Positions 17,342-26,288 of a stretch of DNA of 50,291 nt are shown piece after piece. The stretch comes from Micrococcales bacterium. GTDB lineage: Bacteria > Actinomycetota > Actinomycetes > Actinomycetales > Microbacteriaceae. The notes beneath the pieces were generated by a model that saw only the letters and a program-made list of their open reading frames with translations, searched no databases and had not been told where the DNA came from. The DNA is taken from contig JACRGJ010000054.1 in assembly GCA_016212425.1 (NCBI GenBank), positions 1-50,291 of the forward strand, in the 5' to 3' direction. The position numbers and the translations under genes are program-made. Numbering within the stretch: position 1 is the first letter of the stretch; every line of letters starts with the position of its first letter.

Positions 17342-18415
17342 CTACTCGAAGGCGGAGGCAGGGATGATCTGCAGTTCGGAGTCGGCGAAGCCGCCGACGT
17401 AGAGGTTCCCGGTGACCGGGTCGCGGTCGAAGGAGATCGGGTTCTGCACGGTGGGGACGGTCGTGACCAGCCTCGGCTTCCCGGAGGCGGAGACCGAGAG
17501 CTTGGCGATCTTATTGGTGTTCGAGAGGGCGGCGTAGATCGTGTTCGACGCGGGGTCGGCGACGACCCAGAACGCGCGACCCGGAACGGCGGCGCGGCCC
17601 AGCTCCCGCGGGGTGCCGCTGAGGTCGTAGGTGATGATCTGGTTGCCGCGCACGTCGCAGACGGCGACCCGGCCGTCGCCGATCGACACCACGTGGCTCG
17701 GGCCCTTCCCGGCGGGGAGCGCGGCGACGAGCTTCAGGGTGGTGGCGTCGTAGACGAAGAGCAGGTTGGTCTTGACGTCGACGGCCGCGACCCGGGTGCC
17801 CGCCGCGGCGATCCCGCCCGGCTGCACCGGCTCGGTCAGGTCGGCCACCGTCTTCCCATCGCGGATCGCGCGCACGGCGTGTCCGTACTCCTCGGTCACG
17901 AAGGTCGTGCCGCCGACCTGCACGCCCTGATGCGGCTGCCGTCGGGTGGGATCGGCCCGCACCACCTCCAGCGAGGGCAGCGCGAGCGTGTAGAGCATCG
18001 CGCCGTTCTCGGCGGGCAGCAGCAGCGGGCCTTCGGGGGCGACGAGGTCGATCATCCGCGCCGACCCGGGCACCGGGACGGAGGCGACCAGGCCGGTGGC
18101 CATGTCGTACACGGCGAACAGGTTCTGCTTCCGGGCCGCCAGATACACCTTGCCGACCGACTTCGCCGCGGCGACGCCCCACGGACGCGTACCCTCCGGC
18201 AGAGGCACGACGCGTCCCACCGGGGTCGTGGTGGGCTCGGGCGCCTCGCCGGGCTCCGCGGCCTTCCCGATCGGCGCTCCGCGGTACCCGGTCGCGGTCG
18301 GTGAGGGCGCGACCGAGGGCCCGGCCGGTGCCGCGGCGGAGCAGGAGGCCACCAGGCCGAGGACGAGGGTCGAGGCGAGCGCGGCACCCAGCCGGCGCGG
18401 TGGGGACAGGGGCAT
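17342..18415 (-). CDS. Secreted lipoprotein with YncE-like beta-propeller
   Basis: The 357-residue precursor has a lipobox LVASC with the lipidated Cys25, then a Pro/Thr-rich spacer (about 26-75). A repeat-built domain with seven or so blades follows, as in YncE / surface-layer propellers: GVAAAKSVGKVYLAARKQN, HQGVQVGGTTFVTEEYG, KTNLLFVYDATTLKLVA, VISIG-type turns, ISFDRDPVTGNLYVGGFAD. Such proteins bind ligands or surfaces outside the cell; no catalytic residues are evident. The start ATG has GGAGAT upstream. It converges with the anti-sigma gene and could belong to the same cell-envelope regulon, which is inference. Confidence 0.8.
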   Translation of the reverse strand: MPLSPPRRLGAALASTLVLGLVASCSAAAPAGPSVAPSPTATGYRGAPIGKAAEPGEAPEPTTTPVGRVVPLPEGTRPWGVAAAKSVGKVYLAARKQNLFAVYDMATGLVASVPVPGSARMIDLVAPEGPLLLPAENGAMLYTLALPSLEVVRADPTRRQPHQGVQVGGTTFVTEEYGHAVRAIRDGKTVADLTEPVQPGGIAAAGTRVAAVDVKTNLLFVYDATTLKLVAALPAGKGPSHVVSIGDGRVAVCDVRGNQIITYDLSGTPRELGRAAVPGRAFWVVADPASNTIYAALSNTNKIAKLSVSASGKPRLVTTVPTVQNPISFDRDPVTGNLYVGGFADSELQIIPASAFE

Positions 18416-18492
18416 CGGATCTCCGTTCGGGTCCTCTGGATGAGGGTCGCGGACCACGGGGTGTTCGGAGTGCGCAGCCCGCAGGTTTGCAC

Positions 18493-18533
18493 TTGCGGAA
18501 ACGATGCAGGGGTGTAACATTGCACCGCCTGCA
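18493..18533 (+). promoter_or_regulatory. Promoter with overlapping operator for the MFS exporter gene
   Basis: TTGCGG (18493-18498) and TAACAT (18515-18520), 16 bases apart, fit a -35/-10 pair. The -10 lies within the imperfect dyad GTGTAACATTGCAC (18512-18525), itself flanked by the inverted pair TGCAGG (18505-18510) and CCTGCA (18528-18533). This is the layout of a TetR-type operator; the TetR gene at 20653 is the obvious ligand-responsive repressor. Confidence 0.55.
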
Positions 18534-18640
18534 AGAATCTGTACGCCAGCGTCGGCGCCCGGGGTCGCGACGCATCCGTCGGTCTGCACCGGGGGCCGCA
18601 CCGAGCGCCCGATCCGGGCGCGTCATCCCGAAGGACCGCC

Positions 18641-20656
18641 ATGTCGACCGCCACCGCTGCGCCCCGCGCCGGAGAACCCCGCGCCGGAGAAACTCAGACC
18701 GGCCACGTCCCCGTCGCCTCGGCGACCGAGGGCGGCAAGCCGATCATGTCCCATCGGCAGATCCTGCTCGTCATCTACGGCCTCATGGCCGGGATGTTCC
18801 TCTCCGCCCTGGACCAGACGATCGTCGGCACCGCCATCCGCACCATCGGCGACGACCTCAAGGGCCTGGATCAGCAGGCGTGGGTGACGACCGCGTACCT
18901 CATCACCTCGACGATCGCGACGCCGATCTACGGCAAGCTCTCGGACCTCTTCGGTCGCCGCCCGCTCTACATCTTCGGCATCAGCATCTTCATACTGGGG
19001 TCGCTGCTCTCCACCTTCTCCACCTCGATGCTCATGCTCGCCGGCTTCCGCGCGATCCAGGGCATCGGCGCCGGGGCGCTCATGTCGCTGCCGCTGGCGA
19101 TCATGGGCGACATCCTCGCCCCGCGCGACCGCGCCAAGTACCAGGGCTACTTCCTAGCGGTGTTCGGCATCTCCTCGGTCATCGGGCCGCTGATCGGCGG
19201 GCTGTTCGCCGGCGCCGACTCGATCCTGTTCCTGCCCGGCTGGCGCTGGGTCTTCCTTGTCAACATCCCGATCGGCATCGTCGCTCTGGCGATGGTGCTC
19301 GCCTTCCTGCACCTGCCCAAGTTCCGCAAGGATGCCAAGCCGCGGATCGACTGGTGGGGGGCGACCTCGATCCTCGTCACGCTCGTGCCGCTGCTGCTCG
19401 TGGCCGAGCAGGGCCGCGTCTGGGGCTGGGCCTCCGCCGGCTCGATCGCCTGCTACGCCATCGGCGCGGCCGGCCTGATCACCTTCCTCGTCGTCGAGAC
19501 ACGGATGGGCGCCGATGCGATCATCCCGCTGCGTCTGTTCCGCAACTCCTGGGTGTTCTCGATGGCCACCGGCCTGGGCGTGCTCGTCGGGTTCGGCATG
19601 TTCGGCGCGATGCTGACCCTGCCGCTGTACCTGCAGATCGTGCAGGGCCTCACCCCCACCGAGTCGGGGCTGGCGACCCTGCCGATGATGGCCGGCCTGA
19701 TGATCGCCTCGATCGGCTCCGGGCAGATCATCTCGCGCACCGGCAGGTATCGCATCTTCCCCGTCACGGGCACCGCCGTCACCGCCGTGGGCTTCCTCGT
19801 GCTGACGCAGCTGACCTACGACAAGCCGCTGTGGTTCGCGATGATCGGCATGTTCTTCATCGGCCTCGGCCTCGGCCAGCTGATGCAGACCCTCACCCTG
19901 GCCAGCCAGAGCGCCGTGCAGCCGCAGCAGATGGGCGTGGCGACCAGCGCCTCCACCTTCTTCCGCCAGATCGGCGGCACGCTCGGCGTCGCCGTGCTGC
20001 TCTCGGTGCTGTTCGCGGCCCTGCCGGGCAACATCCTGACCGCCACCGCCGATCGCGCCACGCTCACCTCCTCGCTCGACGCCGCGCTCGACCCCGCCGT
20101 CGGCGGAGCCGCGAAGAACGCCGCGGTCATGAAGCAGCTGTGGAACCCGATCGTGGATCCGCTGAAGAGCGGCGTGCAGAAGAACCTCGACGCCGCGGCG
20201 GCCCAGGTGGCGTCCGCCCCGCCGGCGCTTCGTCCGCAGGCGCTCGAGGCCGCGGCCACGAAGTCGCACTCGACCGTGGTCGGAACCGGATTGTCGGTGG
20301 ACTGGGCCGACGACGCGCAGCGCGGCTACTGGGTCGATCAGCTGGCGCCGAGCATCCAGAACAAGATCCAGGGCGGCGACCCGAACGCCTCCGGCGCCTC
20401 CTCCGGCTCGATCAGCGACACGTCGTTCCTGAACGGAGCGGATGCGCGACTGACCAAGCCGTTCATGGTCGGCTTCGTCTCCTCGGCCGTCACCGTGTAC
20501 TGGATCGGCTTCGCCGTCATCATGCTCGCCTTCGTGCTCAGCTGGTTCTTCCGCGTCCCGCCGCTGCGGAAGACCTCCGCACTTCAGGAGCAGGCGGACG
20601 CGCAGGGCGTGACCGCCACGGGGACGGTCGGCACCCAGCCGCCGACCGCGCCATGA
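18641..20656 (+). CDS. MFS multidrug exporter, DHA2 (EmrB/QacA) family
   Basis: This 671-residue transporter has 14 predicted helices. Motif A reads GKLSDLFGRRPLYIFG and the antiporter motif C region FGISSVIGPLIGGLF; the D1 motif is FLSALDQTIVGTAI near residue 55. An extracytoplasmic segment of about 150 residues, rich in Ala, Asp and Ser (about 475-620), lies before the last helix, a feature of actinobacterial DHA2 pumps. It exports hydrophobic drugs or metabolites using the proton gradient; the substrate is unknown. GAAGGA precedes the ATG. The stop overlaps the TetR start (ATGA). Confidence 0.92.
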   Translation: MSTATAAPRAGEPRAGETQTGHVPVASATEGGKPIMSHRQILLVIYGLMAGMFLSALDQTIVGTAIRTIGDDLKGLDQQAWVTTAYLITSTIATPIYGKLSDLFGRRPLYIFGISIFILGSLLSTFSTSMLMLAGFRAIQGIGAGALMSLPLAIMGDILAPRDRAKYQGYFLAVFGISSVIGPLIGGLFAGADSILFLPGWRWVFLVNIPIGIVALAMVLAFLHLPKFRKDAKPRIDWWGATSILVTLVPLLLVAEQGRVWGWASAGSIACYAIGAAGLITFLVVETRMGADAIIPLRLFRNSWVFSMATGLGVLVGFGMFGAMLTLPLYLQIVQGLTPTESGLATLPMMAGLMIASIGSGQIISRTGRYRIFPVTGTAVTAVGFLVLTQLTYDKPLWFAMIGMFFIGLGLGQLMQTLTLASQSAVQPQQMGVATSASTFFRQIGGTLGVAVLLSVLFAALPGNILTATADRATLTSSLDAALDPAVGGAAKNAAVMKQLWNPIVDPLKSGVQKNLDAAAAQVASAPPALRPQALEAAATKSHSTVVGTGLSVDWADDAQRGYWVDQLAPSIQNKIQGGDPNASGASSGSISDTSFLNGADARLTKPFMVGFVSSAVTVYWIGFAVIMLAFVLSWFFRVPPLRKTSALQEQADAQGVTATGTVGTQPPTAP

Positions 20657-21237
20657 GCTCGATCGCCGAGGAGCCGGTCGCCCTGACCCTGCGCGAGCGG
20701 AAGAAGCAGCAGACCTGGGACGCGATCCACGAGGCGGCACTCCGCCTCGTGGACGCCCAGGGGGTGGACGGCACGACCATCGAGCAGATCTGCCACGAGG
20801 CGGATGTCTCGCCGCGCACCTTCTTCAACTACTTCCCCTCGAAGCCGGCGGCGGCGCTCGGTCTGCCGAGCGACGTCCTCGACGACGCGGTCATCGAACG
20901 GTTCCGCTCCTCGGAGGACGGACTCGTCCCGGCGCTGTGCGACCTCATGGGCCACGCCTTCTCGATAGGACGACCCGAGCGGAAGCGGATCAAGGCACTC
21001 GTGGCGCGGCGTCCGGAACTGCAACCCGCCTTCGCGCAGTGGGTCGGCGCGCTGCGCACGCGGATCCTCGAGGTGACCGAGACCCGGACCGGCAGCCGCG
21101 AGGACGCGGCGCTGGCCGTGACGCTGGTGATCGCCGCGATCTCGGCGATCGCGCACGACGACATCGACTCGGACGTGCCGACGGCCGACCGGCTGCGGGA
21201 CTACGTGCGCCGGCTCGGTGAGATCGCGCGACGCTGA
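20653..21237 (+). CDS. TetR family repressor of the adjacent exporter
   Basis: The 194-residue product has the N-terminal TetR helix-turn-helix: TWDAIHEAALRLVDAQG, then TTIEQICHEADVSPRTFFNY (41-60) and FPSK (61-64). The C-terminal half is a ligand-binding helical domain without recognisable specificity. It overlaps the exporter stop by four bases and must be cotranscribed with it, so it likely represses the shared promoter at 18493-18533 and is induced by a pump substrate. Confidence 0.9.
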   Translation: MSSIAEEPVALTLRERKKQQTWDAIHEAALRLVDAQGVDGTTIEQICHEADVSPRTFFNYFPSKPAAALGLPSDVLDDAVIERFRSSEDGLVPALCDLMGHAFSIGRPERKRIKALVARRPELQPAFAQWVGALRTRILEVTETRTGSREDAALAVTLVIAAISAIAHDDIDSDVPTADRLRDYVRRLGEIARR

Positions 21238-21270
21238 GCGGCTGATCGAGGCGGACCTCACGCGGCGGCC

Positions 21271-23401
21271 TCAGACCGCGCGCACCTCGAGCAGCAGCGC
21301 CTCCTGCATCCCGAGCGCCGGCAACGGCACCCCCGCGCGGGTCAGCACGGCGCCGGATGCGATGAGCGGCTGCGCGCCGACCCAGCCCGGATCGCTCCGG
21401 GACTGGCGCATCGCGGCGCCGAAGTCCTCGCGCAGGCGCAGCGCGTAGCGCCGCTGGGGATCGAGGCCCGGCAACGCGACGCGGGGCACATTCGCGAGCG
21501 GACCCTCGGCGAGCTGCGCCCAGGTGTACACCGCGTGCGAGCGGTCCTGCGCCACGACGCCCCACAGCTGCGTGCCCTCGGGCACCGCATCCGCCCGCAC
21601 CAGCTCGCCGGAGTGCAGCAGCGGGCGCAACTCCCGGTAGAGCGCGGCCCACGCCGTCACGGCGGCCCGCTCGTCGGCGGCGAGCCTCGTCACGTCCTGC
21701 TCGAGGCCGGCGTGCCCGAACAGCGCCGTCGTGAGCCGGAACGGCAGCGACGCGACCCGTCCCGTCGTGTGCGAGCGGTCGGCGCCGGCGTGGGCGCCGA
21801 TGTACTCCAGGGGCAGGATCGCCGCCGTGCCGAGCTGGATACCCTGCCGCTCGAGCGGGTCGTTCGTGTCGGAGGCCCAGACCCGGTGGGTGCGCTGGGC
21901 GATGCCGAGGTCGACGCGCGCGCCGCCGGACGCGCAGCTCTCGATCTCGAGGCCCGGATGCCGCTCGAGCAGCGCGTCGATCAATCGGTACACGGCCTCG
22001 GTCTGCGCGTGCACGCCGAGGCGACCGGTCCGGCGATCCACCGGCTCGTGCAGCTCGCGGTTCATGTCCCACTTGATGAAATCGACGCCCGCCGCGGAGA
22101 CGATGGCGCTGATCTGCTCGAGCACCTGCTCCCAGGCGGCCGGGATGCCGAGGTTCAGCACGTACTGGCCGCGCCACGCCAGTCCCGCGCCCTGCGCGTC
22201 GGAGAGGATCCACTCCGGATGCGCGCGCGAGCTCGGAGTCGGGATTCACCATCTCGGGCTCGAACCAGAGGCCGAACTCCATCCCGCGCGCGTGCACGTG
22301 GTCGGCGAGCGGACGCAGGCCCTCGGGCCATATCGCCGGATCCACCACCCAGTCGCCGAGGCCGGCGTCGTCGTTGCGGCGCCCCAGGAACCAGCCGTCG
22401 TCGAGCACGAAGCGCTCCACGCCGACCTCGGCCGCCGCATCCGCCAGCGCGCGCAGGCGCGCCCCGTCGTGGTCGAAGTACACCGCCTCCCAGGTGTTGA
22501 GCACGAGCGGCCGCGGGGTCGACGGATGCCGCGCGAAGCCCCGCACGAGCGCGTGCAGACGCGCGGTGGCGCCGTCGAGCCCCCGGTCGGACCACGTGAA
22601 GTAGGCGGTGGGGGAGCGGTAGCCCTCGCCGGGCGCGAGACGCACCTCGCCGGCGCCGAGCAGTTCCCCGGCACCGAGCATCCCGGCCGCCGACCCGGCG
22701 CCCTCGGGCAGCCGCTCGACGAGCACCTGGGCATTGCCGCTCCACGCCAGGTGCACTGACCACAGCTCGCCGTGCCGGAAGCCGAATCCGGGCGTGCCGA
22801 CGCTCGTGAGCAGGGCGCTGTCGTGGCCGGGACGGCCTCGGCGGTTCAGCCGGTCCCAGGTGCCGTTGCGCACCGGAAGGCGCTGCGGCTTCCGCTCGCC
22901 CGACCAGTAGCCGCTCTGATCCTCGATCTCCCGCGCGCGCTCGGGCAGCGGCAGCAGCATCCGCACCGCCCCCAGATCGATCGGCGCGGTCCCCGCGTTG
23001 CGCATCTCGAGATCGACGGCGACGACGCCGCTGGGGGCGAGGGCGTAGCTGAGGCGGACGCGGCCCCCCGTGCGCGGCTCGCTCAGCTCGAACTCCGCAC
23101 GCGAGGCATCCGCGGTGAGCGCGTCGAGCGCGAGGGCCGCGGGGACGATCCCGTCCGCGTGCCACACGAGCGCCGGGGTGCCCATCCACCCATCGGCGCC
23201 CGAGGGCAGCGCCGTGGGGAGGAGGGTGGTGTCCATCGCACTGTGCAGTCGCGACGTGCTCGCGCTGGCGGCCAGCTCGGCGGCGGCGTCTCCCGGCAGC
23301 TCGGCGCCCCAGTGCAGCACGGCCGGCAGGCCCCGGGCATCGGCCCCGAGCACGAGGGAGACGCCGCCGGCGCGGAGGTGGAGGGGCAGCGCGGAGTTCA
23401 C
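21271..23401 (-). pseudogene. GH36 alpha-galactosidase interrupted by a frameshift
   Basis: The first 390 codons from the GTG at 23401 encode a normal GH36 N-terminal beta-supersandwich and the start of the barrel (WEAVYFDHD, FVLDDGWFLGRRNDD, FGLWFEPEMVNPDSELAR). At 22219-22229 the frame shifts; the continuation HPEWILSDAQGAGLAWRGQY is in another frame and runs on intact to 21271. The nucleophile is Asp in KWDMNR (22066-22068) and the acid/base Asp is in SGGARVDLG (21910-21912). The break sits in an 8-base GC run, where relatives would read ELARAHPEW; restoring two bases gives 710 residues, the normal length. Either this is a true recent inactivation or a sequencing error. A TAAGCT box lies eight bases before the start. 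Confidence 0.85.
22221..22228. repeat. GC dinucleotide run at the frameshift site
   Basis: (GC)4 lies exactly where the alpha-galactosidase frame breaks. Loss of one GC unit explains the shift. Confidence 0.75.
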
Positions 23402-23465
23402 GGTCCACCAGCTTACGGAGCGGGGTTCCTCTCGCTGACCCGGCTCCCGCTGGGATGATGAGGCC

Positions 23466-24938
23466 ATGAGCGATTCCCGGTTGGCCGTCGTCGTCCTCGC
23501 CGCGGGGCAGGGCACCCGCATGCGATCCTCGCGTGCCAAGGTGCTGCATCCGATCGCGGGGGTGCCGCTGCTCGGCCACGTCCTCGCCACGGCTCGCGAG
23601 CTCGATCCGGCGTTCGTCGTCACCGTGGTGCGGCACCAGCGCGACGCGGTCGCCGAGGCGGTGGACGAGTACCTGCCGAGCTCGATCGTGGTCGACCAGG
23701 ATGAGGTGCCGGGCACCGGCCGCGCCGTGGAGCAGGCGGTCGAGGCGCTCCCGGCCGGGTTCGACGGGGATATCGTCGTGCTCTCCGGCGACGTGCCGCT
23801 GCTCGACGCGGTCACCCTGTCCGGCCTGCTCGACGCGCATCGCCGCGCGCTCGCCGGGGCGACCGTGCTGTCGGCGCTGCTGGCGGACGCCACCGGGTAC
23901 GGGCGGGTCGTGCGCGACCCGAGCGGCGAGTTCGAGCGGATCGTCGAGCACCGGGACGCGGGCGATGCCGAGCTCGGCATCGGGGAGATCAACTCCGGGG
24001 TCTACGCGTTCTCGGTGGCGGCGCTGCGGACCGCGCTTCCGCGGATCACCAGCGCGAACGCGCAGGGGGAGAAGTACCTGACCGACGCGATCGCGCTGAT
24101 GCGCTCCACCGGCGCCCCCGTGGCGGCGGTGCCCGTCGCGGAGCCGTGGATCGTCGAGGGGATCAACGACCGGGTGCAGCTGTCGGAGCAGGCGGCCCGG
24201 CTCAACGCGATGATCGTGCGGCGCTGGCAGCGGGAGGGGGTGACCGTGCACGACCCGCGCAGCACCTGGATCGACCTCGACGTGACCCTCGCCGAGGACG
24301 TCGAGCTGCTGCCGGGCACCCGCCTGGCCGGGGCGACGACGGTCGACCGGTTCGCCGTCATCGGTCCCGACACCACGCTGGTCGGCTGCGAGGTGGGGGA
24401 GGGCGCCTCCGTCGTCCGCACCGACGCGACCCTCGCGGTGATCGGCGCCCACGCCTCCGTCGGGCCGTTCGCCTACCTGCGGCCCGGCACCGAGCTCGGT
24501 GCCGGCGGGAAGATCGGCACCTACGTCGAGACGAAGAACGCGCGGATCGGGCGCGGCAGCAAGGTGCCGCACCTCAGCTACATCGGCGATGCGGAGATCG
24601 GCGAGGGCACGAACATCGGTGCCGGCGGCATCACGGCCAACTACGACGACCTCGCCAAGCACCGCACGATCATCGGGTCGCACGTGCACACCGGCGCGCA
24701 CAACGTCTTCGTCGCCCCCGTCGAGCTGGGCGACGGATCGAAGGTCGGCGCGGGCGCGGTCATCCGGAAGGACGTCCCCGCAGGCGCCCTCGCCATCAGC
24801 GTCGCCCCGCAGCGCAACCGCCTCGGCTGGACCGAGGAGCACCGCGCCGGCACCGACGCGGCGTCCGCCGCTGCCGCGTCCGCGTCCGGCACCGCCGCCG
24901 CATCCGGATCCGCGTCCGGCACCGCGCCCGGATCCTGA
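23466..24938 (+). CDS. glmU: Bifunctional GlmU (N-acetylglucosamine-1-phosphate uridyltransferase / glucosamine-1-phosphate acetyltransferase)
   Basis: GlmU makes UDP-N-acetylglucosamine for peptidoglycan. The N-terminal pyrophosphorylase domain has LAAGQGTRM (11-19) and Lys25, QDEVPGTGRAVEQA, and VLSGDVPLLDA. The C-terminal left-handed beta-helix carries YLRPGTELG, KIGTYVETKNA, KVPHLSYIGDAEIGEGTNIG and ITANYDDLAKHRT, with the catalytic His of the acetyltransferase. The last ~30 residues form a low-complexity Ala/Ser/Gly tail (ASGTAAASGSASGTAPGS) made by short DNA repeats. Its end, including the stop, is duplicated in frame 30 bases downstream. Start ATG at 23466; GAGG lies close to it, and GATGAT six bases upstream could be a leaderless -10. 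Confidence 0.96.
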   Translation: MSDSRLAVVVLAAGQGTRMRSSRAKVLHPIAGVPLLGHVLATARELDPAFVVTVVRHQRDAVAEAVDEYLPSSIVVDQDEVPGTGRAVEQAVEALPAGFDGDIVVLSGDVPLLDAVTLSGLLDAHRRALAGATVLSALLADATGYGRVVRDPSGEFERIVEHRDAGDAELGIGEINSGVYAFSVAALRTALPRITSANAQGEKYLTDAIALMRSTGAPVAAVPVAEPWIVEGINDRVQLSEQAARLNAMIVRRWQREGVTVHDPRSTWIDLDVTLAEDVELLPGTRLAGATTVDRFAVIGPDTTLVGCEVGEGASVVRTDATLAVIGAHASVGPFAYLRPGTELGAGGKIGTYVETKNARIGRGSKVPHLSYIGDAEIGEGTNIGAGGITANYDDLAKHRTIIGSHVHTGAHNVFVAPVELGDGSKVGAGAVIRKDVPAGALAISVAPQRNRLGWTEEHRAGTDAASAAAASASGTAAASGSASGTAPGS

Positions 24939-24970
24939 GGCGCGCCCGGATCCGCGCCCGGACCCTGAGG
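24870..24970. repeat. Short GC-rich repeats over the glmU 3' end, with stop codon duplicated
   Basis: CGCGCCCGGATCCTGAGG at 24923-24940 holds the glmU stop and recurs with one change at 24953-24970, exactly 30 bases on, so a second stop is in frame. Upstream, units of the type GCATCCGGATCCGCGTCCG encode the Ala/Ser tail. Confidence 0.85.
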
Positions 24971-24973
24971 TGT

Positions 24974-25025
24974 CGCACCTTGGTCACCCAGGACGCCTGT
25001 AGGTGGTCGGGGTCACGAAGGTGCG
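24974..25025 (+). terminator. Probable hairpin terminator after glmU
   Basis: CGCACCTT (24974-24981) pairs with AAGGTGCG (25018-25025), and the pairing extends imperfectly inward (GGTCACC with GGTCAC). The loop is long, so an operator role is also possible. Confidence 0.45.
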
Positions 25026-25116
25026 TTCCCTCTCGACCTCGTCCCCCCTCGTCCCTTCTCGACCTCGCCCCCTCGGGGAAGGCCTCCCGCCGGACGGCGG
25101 TGCGACCCGCGGCCGG

Positions 25117-25122
25117 TAGGCT
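25117..25122 (+). promoter_or_regulatory. Possible -10 box of prs (TAGGCT)
   Basis: TAGGCT lies 32 bases before the prs GTG, giving a short leader that holds GGAAGG. Upstream, TCTCGACCTCG occurs twice (25031-25041 and 25057-25067) in a pyrimidine-rich direct repeat. Confidence 0.4.
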
Positions 25123-25154
25123 CGGGGGCAGACCTCACCAGCGGAAGGCGGACC

Positions 25155-26132
25155 GTGGCGGCCATCAAGATCACCGGTGAGAAGAGACTCGTGATCGTGT
25201 CCGGGCGCGCACACCCGGCTCTGGCCCGCCAGATCGCCGACGAACTCGGCTCGGATCTCGTGCCGACGGATGCCCGCACCTTCGCCAACGGCGAGATCTA
25301 CGCCCGGTTCGACGAGAGCGTGCGCGGAGCGGACATGTTCGTCATCCAGTCGCACTGCCCGCCGATCAACGAGTGGCTGATGGAGCAGCTGATCATGGTG
25401 GATGCCGCCAAGCGCGCCAGCGCGAAGCGCATCACCGTCGTCGCCCCCTTCTACCCGTACGCGCGGCAGGACAAGAAGGGTCGCGGCCGCGAGCCGATCT
25501 CGGCCCGTCTCGTGGCCGACCTGTTCAAGGCGGCCGGCGCCGACCGCATCATGAGCGTGGATCTGCACGCCGCGCAGATCCAGGGCTTCTTCGACGGTCC
25601 GGTCGACCACCTGTTCGCGATGCCGGTGCTCATGGAGCACTTCCGGAGCGTGCTCGACGTCGAGAACCTCACCGTCGTCAGCCCGGACATGGGCCGGGTG
25701 CGGGTCGCGGATGTGTGGAGCGACAAGCTCGGCGCGCCGCTGGCGATCATCCACAAGCGTCGCGATCCGCTCGTTCCCAACCAGGTGAGCGTGCACGAGA
25801 TCGTGGGCGAGGTGAAGGGGCGCACCTGCCTCATCGTCGACGACCTGATCGACACTGGCCGCACCATCACGAAGGCCGCCGAGGCTCTGAAGGAGCAGGG
25901 GGCGACCGGGGTGGTCGTGGCCGCGACGCACGCCGTCTTCTCGGACCCCGCCGTCACGCTGCTGCAGAGCGAGTTCATCGACCGCGTCGTCGTCACCGAC
26001 ACGCTTCCGGTCGCTCCCGAGAAGCGCTGGGACCGCCTCACGGTCCTGCCGATCGCCCCGCTCGTCGCTCGGGCGATCCACGAGGTATTCGACGACGGCT
26101 CCGTCACCTCGATGTTCGACGGCGCCGCGTAG
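25155..26132 (+). CDS. prs: Ribose-phosphate pyrophosphokinase (PRPP synthase)
   Basis: Prs makes PRPP from ribose-5-phosphate and ATP for nucleotide, His and Trp synthesis. The 325-residue class I enzyme has the RTFANGEIYARFDESVRG region, PYARQDKKGRGREPISARLV (flexible loop and ATP site), SVDLHAAQIQGFF, and the PRPP-binding loop VDDLIDTGRT (228-237). The GTG at 25155 follows GGAAGG. It is the usual partner downstream of glmU, but rplY, which often follows, is 8 kb away here. Its last codons and stop are tandemly duplicated in frame, and a 14-base array follows. Confidence 0.96.
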   Translation: MAAIKITGEKRLVIVSGRAHPALARQIADELGSDLVPTDARTFANGEIYARFDESVRGADMFVIQSHCPPINEWLMEQLIMVDAAKRASAKRITVVAPFYPYARQDKKGRGREPISARLVADLFKAAGADRIMSVDLHAAQIQGFFDGPVDHLFAMPVLMEHFRSVLDVENLTVVSPDMGRVRVADVWSDKLGAPLAIIHKRRDPLVPNQVSVHEIVGEVKGRTCLIVDDLIDTGRTITKAAEALKEQGATGVVVAATHAVFSDPAVTLLQSEFIDRVVVTDTLPVAPEKRWDRLTVLPIAPLVARAIHEVFDDGSVTSMFDGAA

Positions 26133-26180
26133 CGCGCGCCCGGATTCGCCAGCGCCGCGTAGCGCGCCCGGATTCGCCAG
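26122..26180. repeat. Tandem duplication of the prs 3' end including the stop codon
   Basis: GCGCCGCGTAGCGCG opens both copies (26122-26151 and 26152-26180). Copy 1 contains the real TAG stop; copy 2 starts 30 bases later, so its TAG is in the same frame. Copy 2 differs by loss of one base after GCGCG. Confidence 0.85.
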
Positions 26181-26278
26181 TCCTCGCACAGCGCTCGCCG
26201 CACAGCGCTCCTCGCACAGCGCTCCTCGCACGGCGCTCGCGGCACAGCGGTCCTCGCACAGCGCTCGCCGCACGGCGC
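26181..26278. repeat. Seven-copy 14-base tandem array downstream of prs
   Basis: Unit TCCTCGCACAGCGC with variants TCGCCGCACAGCGC and TCCTCGCACGGCGC, seven exact-length copies head to tail, then a partial unit. It fills the gap between prs and the convergent small membrane protein gene and is not preceded by an open frame with a start. Confidence 0.9.
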
Positions 26279-26288
26279 TCGCATGGAC

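Noticed and set aside
26181-26278. Seven-unit array as a CRISPR
   Set aside because: Units are 14 bases with no spacers and no cas genes nearby; it is a plain tandem repeat.
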